Below, one piece after another: positions 1-3,793 of a stretch of DNA of 6,265 bases (position 1 is its first letter; each line of letters starts with the position of its first letter). The notes under the pieces were generated by a model. It was not told where the DNA came from, did not search any database, and saw only the letters and a program-made list of their open reading frames with translations. The stretch covers positions 1 to 6,265 of the forward strand of contig JAFGIZ010000107.1 in the NCBI GenBank assembly GCA_016929365.1, read 5' to 3'. The translations under genes and the position numbers were made by a program. This DNA is from Lentisphaerota bacterium. GTDB lineage: Bacteria; Verrucomicrobiota; Kiritimatiellia; UBA8416; JAFGIZ01.

Positions 1-1
1 A

Positions 2-328
2 CGGCAACCGCTACGGGATGCCGCGCCCGTCCTCAGCATCAAGCCCGGCAACACCCCACACCCCGAAGCCGGCACGGCCCGTGCATCGCTACGCGGGCAC
101 GTCCCGCGCCAGCCCCATCTTGCCGCGCGCGACGGCGCGCGCGGATGGATCGAACGGCCTGGAACGATGGAGGCCCGGCAAGTCAAACCGATCACGGCGA
201 ACACGGCGGCGGGGGCGGTCGTGGCCGTGTCCGCTACGCGGCCACGAAGCCCCGCCCGGCGCTCACAGGCCCCCGGCCGCACGGAGCAGCTGCTATTCCC
301 TCGACTTTTGGGCTTTCTCTTTGTATGA
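2..328 (+). CDS. Possible C-terminal end of a gene entering from the left edge
   Basis: Reading from base 2, one frame stays open from the window edge to a TGA at 326-328, giving 108 residues. It has no start inside the window, so any real gene would begin upstream. Third codon positions are about 79% G+C over the first 95 codons, with lower G+C at second positions, which is mildly coding-like. The bias is weaker than in the neighbouring real genes, and the last dozen codons fall in AT-richer DNA that overlaps a likely promoter. I recognise no domain; the product is rich in Arg, Ala and Pro. It may equally be GC-rich non-coding DNA. An inverted repeat of 8-bp arms (CCGCGCGC at 123-130, GCGCGCGG at 137-144) lies inside it. 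Confidence 0.25.
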   Translation, partial: RQPLRDAAPVLSIKPGNTPHPEAGTARASLRGHVPRQPHLAARDGARGWIERPGTMEARQVKPITANTAAGAVVAVSATRPRSPARRSQAPGRTEQLLFPRLLGFLFV

Positions 329-329
329 A
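301..329 (+). promoter_or_regulatory. Probable sigma-70-type promoter of the dsrE-family gene
   Basis: TCGACT (301-306, four of six matches to TTGACA) is followed after 17 bp by TATGAA (324-329, four of six matches to TATAAT). The stretch is AT-richer than its surroundings. Transcription would start near 336, leaving a leader of about 32 nt before the ATG at 368. ATGAA (325-329) and TTCAT (335-339) form a 5-bp inverted repeat over the -10/+1 area and could be an operator, but this is weak evidence. Confidence 0.4.
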
Positions 330-367
330 CGTCTTTCATTCAGAGACACAACCGAAAGGCGGACAGA

Positions 368-724
368 ATGAAAGTGCTGATCATCTTCAACCGTGAACCC
401 TATGACAACACCGACGTGACATGGAACGGTTTGCGCTTGGCCGACAAGCTCCGCGAAGCTGGACAGGACGTGAGAATCTTCCTCATGAATGATTCCGTAG
501 ACATGGCACGTGATGTTTGCAAGCCCCCCGAGAACTATGACCAAGACTTGTCGGCCATGCTCAAGGAACTGATCGGCAACGGCATCCCCGTCAAGGTTTG
601 CGGAACCTGCATGGCTCGCTGTGGTATCTACAAGAACCACCCCTACTTCGACGGGGCGGAGAAGTCCACCATGCCCGAACTGGCACAGTGGGTTGTCGAG
701 AGTGACAAAGTAATCACTTTCTGA
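368..724 (+). CDS. DsrE/DsrF-family sulfur-relay-like protein
   Basis: The product is 118 residues, the usual size for small single-domain DsrE-family proteins (relatives of DsrE, TusD and YchN). It opens with a buried strand (MKVLIIFN, 1-8), followed by the family-typical segment PYDNTDVTWN (11-20) and FLMNDSVDMARD (38-49). It has a cysteine-rich loop, VCGTCMARCG (77-86, Cys78, Cys81, Cys85), plus Cys51, and ends in SDKVITF. In characterised relatives a conserved Cys carries persulfide sulfur; here Cys78 or Cys81 would be the candidate, which is inference. It is soluble, with no signal peptide or membrane segment. The start is supported by AGGCGG (357-362) five bases before the ATG. The gene stands alone, with no dsr/tus partners in view. 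Third-position G+C is about 74%, visibly lower than in the polysaccharide genes to the right, so acquisition by transfer is possible. The exact physiological partner is unknown. Confidence 0.9.
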   Translation: MKVLIIFNREPYDNTDVTWNGLRLADKLREAGQDVRIFLMNDSVDMARDVCKPPENYDQDLSAMLKELIGNGIPVKVCGTCMARCGIYKNHPYFDGAEKSTMPELAQWVVESDKVITF

Positions 725-741
725 CGAGCACGCGACGCACT

Positions 742-761
742 ACGCGCGCCCTGGCGCGTTT
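742..761 (+). terminator. Terminator-like hairpin after the dsrE-family gene
   Basis: ACGCGC (742-747) and GCGCGT (754-759) form a perfect 6-bp stem with a 6-nt loop, starting 18 bp after the stop codon. Only a short T-run (759-761) follows, so termination strength is uncertain. The 3' arm runs directly into the first TTTCCA-N5-TGGAAA palindrome. Confidence 0.4.
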
Positions 762-775
762 CCAACGTCTGGAAA
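759..775. repeat. Palindrome 1, TTTCCA-N5-TGGAAA
   Basis: A perfect 6-bp inverted repeat, TTTCCA (759-764) and TGGAAA (770-775), around ACGTC. The 15-bp core at 760-774 fits TTCCR-N5-YGGAA. Its centre at 767 is 31 bp from the centre of the next copy. The shape is that of a dimeric DNA-binding-protein site or a short dispersed palindrome. Confidence 0.7.
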
Positions 776-790
776 AACGCGCTCAGAATC

Positions 791-805
791 TTCCAAGGTC
801 TGGAA
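791..805. repeat. Palindrome 2, TTCCA-N5-TGGAA
   Basis: TTCCA (791-795) and TGGAA (801-805) flank AGGTC. It matches palindrome 1 in 14 of 15 bases, including four of the five spacer bases (ACGTC versus AGGTC), so the two look like copies of one element. Confidence 0.7.
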
Positions 806-899
806 ATCGGCCCGCCGTGGCCGGACGCCGCCGAAACGGCCGCCCAGGACGCTGCACAAGCGACGATCCCGCCCCGGCCCTTGTCATGGCATACCCCCT

Positions 900-927
900 T
901 TGCACGGTCGCGGCACACGCCGTGCAA
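900..927. repeat. 8-bp-arm inverted repeat
   Basis: TTGCACGG (900-907) and CCGTGCAA (920-927) are perfect reverse complements separated by 12 bp. No T-run follows on either strand, so it does not look like a terminator. It could fold in RNA or be a protein-binding site. Confidence 0.55.
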
Positions 928-1022
928 CAGCTCTGCAAGACCGTTGCGGAGTCCCTGCCGAACACGCGCGATCCGGCCCGGACGGGGGAAGGGGGACGCG
1001 CGCAACTGGGGGGATGGGGGCT

Positions 1023-1037
1023 TTCCGTTCCACGGAA
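1023..1037. repeat. Palindrome 3, TTCCG-N5-CGGAA
   Basis: TTCCG (1023-1027) and CGGAA (1033-1037) flank TTCCA. It has the same 15-bp architecture as palindromes 1 and 2, with a G/C instead of A/T at the inner arm position. A competing overlapping inverted repeat, GTTCC-AC-GGAAC (1027-1038), exists in the same bases. Confidence 0.6.
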
Positions 1038-1050
1038 CCCGGCACGCTAC

Positions 1051-1073
1051 CGGCTTCCGATCACCGGAAGCCG
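1051..1073. repeat. Palindrome 4, extended 9-bp-arm hairpin
   Basis: CGGCTTCCG (1051-1059) and CGGAAGCCG (1065-1073) are perfect 9-bp arms around ATCAC. The inner 15 bp (1055-1069) again fit TTCCR-N5-YGGAA. Its centre at 1062 is 32 bp from that of palindrome 3, repeating the spacing seen between palindromes 1 and 2. No T-run follows on either strand. Confidence 0.7.
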
Positions 1074-1085
1074 ACGCCCGCCGGG

Positions 1086-1125
1086 AAGGTTGACCAAGGT
1101 TGAACAGCCTTGATCACGTTTGAAA
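1086..1125 (+). repeat. Four TTGA boxes at exact 10-bp spacing
   Basis: TTGA occurs at 1090, 1100, 1110 and 1120. The first two units share AAGGTTGA (1086-1093 and 1096-1103); the third reads GCCTTGA and the fourth CGTTTGA. The spacing of about one helical turn would put all four boxes on the same DNA face, as in arrays of cooperative binding sites or integrase arm sites. The function is not known. Confidence 0.65.
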
Positions 1126-1210
1126 TGGTGTGCCTGTTCGCGGCGCTCACCGCACCGCCGGCGACCGCCCGCGCGACGCTCGCGGACGCGCCGCGACGCA
1201 TCGAGACGGC

Positions 1211-1270
1211 GATAGCCGGGAATACCCGGAAAAAGCCCGAAATAGCCGGAACGATCCCGAGAAAAGGCGA
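1211..1270 (+). repeat. Degenerate 30-bp tandem duplication
   Basis: Units 1211-1240 and 1241-1270 agree at about 20 of 30 positions, including ATAGCCGG at the start of each (1212-1219, 1242-1249) and CGA at the end. The first unit contains CCGGG-AATA-CCCGG (1216-1229), a 5-bp-arm palindrome that is degraded in the second unit. Confidence 0.45.
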
Positions 1271-1282
1271 ACGCCCGACATG

Positions 1283-1301
1283 CTCGCATTTCCTCGCATT
1301 T
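1283..1301 (+). repeat. Direct repeat CTCGCATTT with 10-bp period
   Basis: CTCGCATTT occurs at 1283-1291 and 1293-1301. This is a second block of 10-bp periodicity, about 70-90 bp from the 3' end of the tmRNA gene. Confidence 0.55.
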
Positions 1302-1312
1302 AGCCGGACGCG

Positions 1313-1369
1313 TTGTAAGTGCGGTTGTAAACCGCCCTTCGCGATTGTCGTAAGTCCTTGCGTTGCAAG
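1313..1369. other. Hairpins and short repeats abutting the ssrA 3' end
   Basis: GCGGTT-GTA-AACCGC (1321-1335) and CTTGC-GTT-GCAAG (1357-1369) are two perfect short inverted repeats. The second ends one base from the tmRNA CCA end. GTAAGT occurs at 1315-1320 and 1350-1355, and TTGTAA at 1313-1318 and 1325-1330. The hairpins could serve in termination or 3' processing of tmRNA, although no T-run follows on the minus strand. Because the 3' end of ssrA is a well-known integration target for tyrosine recombinases, the same pattern could be an attachment-site arm. Neither role is proven. Confidence 0.35.
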
Positions 1370-1370
1370 A

Positions 1371-1726
1371 TGGTGGAGGCGGGGGGAATCGAACCCCCGT
1401 CCGCGAAGGCGTCACCGCGGCCTCTACGTGCGTGTCCTGTCTTTACAGTCTCACCGGCCGAGCTGCCGGCAGGCAGGCCACCCGGACGGCCAGCGTCCAC
1501 GTTAAAGTTTCGCCCCGGAAGCCGGTCGCCCACTCCAGGGACTAGCCTGCTGTCGTCGCCTTCATCGCTTAGCAGACATCAGCGTGAAGACGTCGCGGTC
1601 TTTAAGCCGCGAGAGCTAACTGTTCGTCAGCACTTGTTGTTTTGCCCGGATGATTTACGAGGCCAACCAGGCGTCCTCGGCACGCAACCACGGCTTCTAC
1701 CAACACGTCGAAACCGTATCGCCCCC
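1371..1726 (-). ncRNA. ssrA: tmRNA, one-piece (transfer-messenger RNA)
   Basis: This 356-nt RNA rescues stalled ribosomes with SmpB and tags the unfinished protein for proteolysis. The mature 5' end GGGGGCG (1726-1720) pairs with CGCCTCC near the 3' end as a 7-bp acceptor stem. The stem includes the G-U pair at the third position that is typical of alanyl-charged tmRNA, and CCA is encoded (1373-1371). The 5' part contains the hallmark GGTTTCGACG and the 3' part a T-arm, GGGGG-TTCGATT-CCCCC. A tag reading frame ending LALAA-stop lies about 100 nt from the 5' end. The gene is uninterrupted, so it is not the permuted two-piece form. It has its own promoter, and nothing else appears co-transcribed. 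Protein-like frames across it are artefacts. Confidence 0.97.
1602..1631 (-). other. tmRNA tag-peptide reading frame
   Basis: The frame ending in TAA (1604-1602) reads A-D-E-Q-L-A-L-A-A if translation resumes on GCT (1631-1629). The LALAA ending is the classic degradation signal. GCT is chosen because most tags start with Ala and an A sits at position -4, as in E. coli. The same frame is open further upstream (G-K-T-T-S before the Ala), so the resume codon could be AGT one codon earlier, giving a ten-residue tag. Confidence 0.7.
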
Positions 1727-1739
1727 GAACATTGACGCT

Positions 1740-1768
1740 ATTGTGCTTTTAATACGCGCGGCCGTCAA
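1740..1768 (-). promoter_or_regulatory. ssrA promoter
   Basis: On the minus strand, TTGACG (1768-1763, five of six matches to the -35 consensus) is followed after exactly 17 bp by CACAAT (1745-1740, four of six). Initiation near 1733 would leave a leader of about 7 nt before the mature 5' end at 1726, consistent with RNase P trimming. A second TTGACG lies on the plus strand at 1732-1737. Confidence 0.7.
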
Positions 1769-1820
1769 GCTAGTATTTGCGGCACTGTACCCATCGCTGT
1801 GACAGTCAACGCCACGCCCG

Positions 1821-2270
1821 ATGATAGACCCGAAACTCGAGACCCGGGACCCGAAACCGCAAACCCGCCGCTACCGCGCGGTTTCCCTCGCCTTCCTCGC
1901 GTTCGCCCTCTACGGCGCGGCCCAGCCCCTCCTGCTCCCCCTGCTGCACCGCGTCCTGCCGGGCGCCCTGCTCACCTGCGCCTCGCAACGCTGGTTCGGC
2001 CGGCCCTGCCCGCTCTGCGGGCTGACCCGCGGGATCGGCGCCCTTCTGCACGGCGATCCTGCCGCGGCACATACCTGGAATCCGCTCAGCCTCCCCGTGG
2101 CCGCCCTGCTGGCCGCGGAAACGCTCTACCGCATCGCCGTGCTGATCGCCACCCGCCGCCGCGACGCGCCCGCACGCCTGATCCGGACAGACCTCCGGCT
2201 CCACGCGCTTCTGGCACTGGCCTACCTCGCCTACGCCGCGGGCTTTGCCGCCGCGCAGCTATGGCCCTGA
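1821..2270 (+). CDS. DUF2752-family small membrane protein
   Basis: The product is 149 residues and of unknown biochemical function. The family signature is present: CPLCGLTR (63-70), a further Cys53, and WNPLSLP (86-92), with basic HGD (77-79) between them. Hydrophobic stretches at about 20-45, 90-111 and 127-147 suggest three membrane segments, so it should sit in the inner membrane with the Cys-rich motif between the first two. The paired cysteines could bind metal or be redox-active, which is inference. The ATG at 1821 lacks a clear Shine-Dalgarno sequence. It is kept because no later ATG, GTG or TTG precedes the first membrane segment, and the N-terminal 17 residues are a repeat-derived tail (see the 1827-1868 entry). 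The gene is divergent from ssrA and convergent with the next gene. Confidence 0.85.
   Translation: MIDPKLETRDPKPQTRRYRAVSLAFLAFALYGAAQPLLLPLLHRVLPGALLTCASQRWFGRPCPLCGLTRGIGALLHGDPAAAHTWNPLSLPVAALLAAETLYRIAVLIATRRRDAPARLIRTDLRLHALLALAYLAYAAGFAAAQLWP
1827..1868 (+). repeat. 21-bp in-frame tandem duplication at the DUF2752 N-terminus
   Basis: Units 1827-1847 and 1848-1868 both begin GACCCGAAAC and agree at about 16 of 21 bases. Because 21 is a multiple of three, they encode two similar heptapeptides, DPKLETR and DPKPQTR (residues 3-9 and 10-16). A shorter related GACCCG is at 1841-1846. Confidence 0.65.
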
Positions 2271-2276
2271 AACCCC

Positions 2277-2293
2277 GAGCCGCCGGACGGCTC
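2277..2293. terminator. Hairpin between convergent genes
   Basis: GAGCCG (2277-2282) and CGGCTC (2288-2293) form a perfect 6-bp stem with a CCGGA loop, in the 21-bp gap between the DUF2752 stop and the stop of the convergent gene. It overlaps the latter's stop codon. It could act in both directions, but no T-run is present on either strand. Confidence 0.35.
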
Positions 2294-2768
2294 AGACCTT
2301 CCGGATGCCCTTGAACCAGTCCTCGGCCCACTTGCCGATAACCGGCAGCGGCTGCATCCGCAGATTAACGGCGTTGATCAGGCCGATGATGTTGAGGACC
2401 AGGCAGAAAATTCCAACTGCCAAGACCACGACAGGCACCATACAAGCCAAAACCACTGTAGCCGCCAAAATCCCTGATATTACCCAACTCGCCAGCCCCG
2501 CCAGCCACAGCATGAGGCACTGTTTCGCGTGATACAGCGAGAAACTGTTGTTCCGCATGATCAGCGGAATCAGGAAAAACGGCAGCCCCAGGAACGACAA
2601 CGCATAGGAGAGAATGGCAAACACCTTGCCCTCCTCCATATCGTCCCCGCCCGCGGCCGGCGCGGGAGCCGGTTCGACCGCCGGCGTTTCCGGCGGCGGC
2701 GCGACCGGCTCCGCCGGAGGCACCGCAGAACCCTGCTGACCTTCCATCTCGTTTGCTTCTTCTGCCAT
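2292..2768 (-). CDS. DUF4870-like membrane protein with Pro/Ala-rich N-terminus
   Basis: The product is 158 residues. Residues 1-45 are acidic and Pro/Ala-rich (several PAEP/PAPAP runs) and probably unstructured in the cytoplasm. Three hydrophobic segments follow at about 48-71, 84-106 and 109-135. Between the first two lies SLYHAKQCLMLW (77-88), matching the 'F/YHAKQ' pattern of DUF4870-type proteins, and the end PLPVIGKWAEDWFKGIRK (140-157) also fits that family. The function is unknown. The start is set at 2768 because AGAAGGGA lies about 7 bases upstream. The same frame is open to 2981, but those extra residues overlap the hairpin terminator of the sugar operon and look non-coding. The gene appears monocistronic. 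Base composition is a little lower in G+C in the membrane part than in the sugar genes. Confidence 0.8.
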   Translation of the reverse strand: MAEEANEMEGQQGSAVPPAEPVAPPPETPAVEPAPAPAAGGDDMEEGKVFAILSYALSFLGLPFFLIPLIMRNNSFSLYHAKQCLMLWLAGLASWVISGILAATVVLACMVPVVVLAVGIFCLVLNIIGLINAVNLRMQPLPVIGKWAEDWFKGIRKV

Positions 2769-2823
2769 GACCGTGTCCCTTCTCTTGAACGTTTCGCGCG
2801 GCAACCACGCCCGCCGATGCGTT

Positions 2824-2852
2824 ACTCTTGCCGATCCATCGGTTCCTGACAA
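2824..2852 (-). promoter_or_regulatory. Weak promoter and palindromic operator candidate for the DUF4870-like gene
   Basis: TTGTCA (2852-2847) is followed after 17 bp by AAGAGT (2829-2824), which matches the -10 consensus at only three positions. Between them sits a perfect palindrome, CCGAT-CC-ATCGG (2831-2842), placed where a repressor would block RNA polymerase. The palindrome is seen directly; the promoter is a guess. Confidence 0.25.
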
Positions 2853-2856
2853 GCGG

Positions 2857-2886
2857 AAAAATGCGGCCGGCCCCCGCCCGCGGCCG
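2857..2886 (-). terminator. Rho-independent terminator of the sugar operon
   Basis: On the minus strand, 22 bp past the SDR stop codon, CGGCCG (2886-2881) can pair with CGGCCG (2869-2864) around an 11-nt GC-rich loop. The sequence GCA then TTTTT (2861-2857) follows. The 6-bp all-GC stem plus T5 run makes this the best terminator candidate in the window. Confidence 0.6.
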
Positions 2887-2908
2887 TCGTTCCTCCCGGC
2901 GCACGCGC

Positions 2909-3793
2909 TTACAGCGTCCGCAGGCCTGCTTCGAGCGTCACGCGGGGCGCCCAGCCCGGCAGCGTCGCATAGCCGGTCCACGGCTGCATGGCCTCGCGCT
3001 CCCGGTACGCGCGCCGCCCCCAGCGCACATGCACCGACGCCCCCCGCGCCGCCTGGAATATCTCCACGATCTCCCGCAACGACCGGGGACGCCCCGTCGC
3101 GACCCCGTACACCTCGTGTGTTCCCGCAGGCAGCGCCTCCGTCCGGTCCCCGGCCAGCCGGAAGGCCTCCGCCACGTCGTCCACGTGCACCAGGTCCAGC
3201 CGCTGCCCGCCCTCCGTCATGTCCACCGGCGCACCGCTCGCCGCGGCGTCCAGAAGCACGCGCAACAGCTTGCGCCGCCGGTCGCCCGGGCCGTACGTAT
3301 CGAATAACTGCAACGTGATGATCCGGAACTTCCGCCCCGCGGCGTAGAACGCCAGCAGGTCCTCGAACGCCTGCTTGGTCGCCGCGTACAAATTGACGGG
3401 ATCATACGCGGCATTCCCATAATGCTGCCAGGCCGTTCCCGTGTTCACCAGGCGCGTGCAACCGGCGCCCGCCATGGCCTCCAGGAGCTGTGCGCCGAAC
3501 GCCAGGTTGCTCCGGATCAGCGCCGGGACGTCCTCCGGCCGGTGTTCGGCCACAAAACAGGATGCGAGGTGATAGACACAACCGGGATTGACCGCCGAAA
3601 CGATCGCCGCCATCCCCTCCAGCGTTCCGTCGTGCACGTGCGCGTGCACGCGCGCCCCGGCTTTGCCCAGGACCGCGCGGTCCGATCCCTCCCGGACCAC
3701 CAGGTGCACCGGCGCCCCTGCTTCAGCCAGACGCCGCACCAGGTGCGACCCGACAAAACCCGTGCCCCCCGTAACCAGGACCGGCGCGTGCAT
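2909..3793 (-). CDS. Extended SDR sugar-nucleotide reductase/epimerase, CDP-abequose-synthase-like
   Basis: The product is 294 residues, normal for an extended short-chain dehydrogenase. The NAD(P)-binding glycine motif GGTGFVG is at 9-15, a catalytic Thr lies in NTGT (117-120), and the YxxxK pair is Tyr136/Lys140 in YAATK. The segments HLASCFVAEHRPED (75-88), NTGTAWQHY (117-125), FDTYGPGD (164-171) and RLDLVHVDDVAEAF (198-211) resemble the CDP-abequose synthase (RfbJ) type of 4-ketosugar reductase. The substrate is probably a CDP-, dTDP- or GDP-linked 4-keto-6-deoxyhexose, but the exact nucleotide and stereochemistry cannot be read off. The ATG shares one base with the aminotransferase stop codon (TGATG), so the two are translationally coupled. 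It is cytoplasmic. This is the last gene of the operon, followed by a hairpin terminator. Confidence 0.87.
   Translation of the reverse strand: MHAPVLVTGGTGFVGSHLVRRLAEAGAPVHLVVREGSDRAVLGKAGARVHAHVHDGTLEGMAAIVSAVNPGCVYHLASCFVAEHRPEDVPALIRSNLAFGAQLLEAMAGAGCTRLVNTGTAWQHYGNAAYDPVNLYAATKQAFEDLLAFYAAGRKFRIITLQLFDTYGPGDRRRKLLRVLLDAAASGAPVDMTEGGQRLDLVHVDDVAEAFRLAGDRTEALPAGTHEVYGVATGRPRSLREIVEIFQAARGASVHVRWGRRAYREREAMQPWTGYATLPGWAPRVTLEAGLRTL

Larger units (their letters stand above)
725..1370. other. Gene-free, repeat-rich intergenic region
   Basis: About 650 bp lie between the dsrE-family stop codon and the 3' end of the tmRNA gene. Open frames exist on both strands but show mediocre codon-position bias and no recognisable domains, so I consider them spurious. 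The region holds a terminator-like hairpin, four 15-bp palindromes in two pairs, an 8-bp-arm inverted repeat, a 10-bp-phased TTGA array, a degenerate 30-bp duplication, a 10-bp-period CTCGCATTT pair and two small hairpins at the tmRNA end. It could be a regulatory region, a decayed integrated element next to ssrA, or host an unannotated RNA. The sequence alone does not decide. Confidence 0.6.

Noticed and set aside
123..144. Strong GC-rich hairpin CCGCGCGC/GCGCGCGG as a terminator
   Set aside because: It is a low-complexity CG alternation with no T-run on either side; any hairpin is probably a by-product of composition.
643..1005. 120-residue minus-strand frame overlapping the dsrE-family gene end
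   Set aside because: It overlaps a confident gene on the other strand and owes part of its sequence to translated TTCCA palindromes (FFQTLE); no domain is recognisable.
817..1113. 98-residue plus-strand frame with a GTG start in the intergenic region
   Set aside because: Third-position G+C of about 71% is no better than background, no ribosome binding site or domain is seen, and it runs through the palindromes and the TTGA array.
1358..1735. Protein-like open frames on both strands, including a GGIEPP/ESNPRP-like peptide
   Set aside because: They lie across the tmRNA gene; such peptides are the usual artefact of translating the tRNA-like T-arm.
2769..2981. N-terminal extension of the DUF4870-like protein to an upstream start at 2981
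   Set aside because: The ATG at 2768 has a good ribosome binding site, and the extension would cross the sugar operon terminator and overlap the SDR gene's 3' end.
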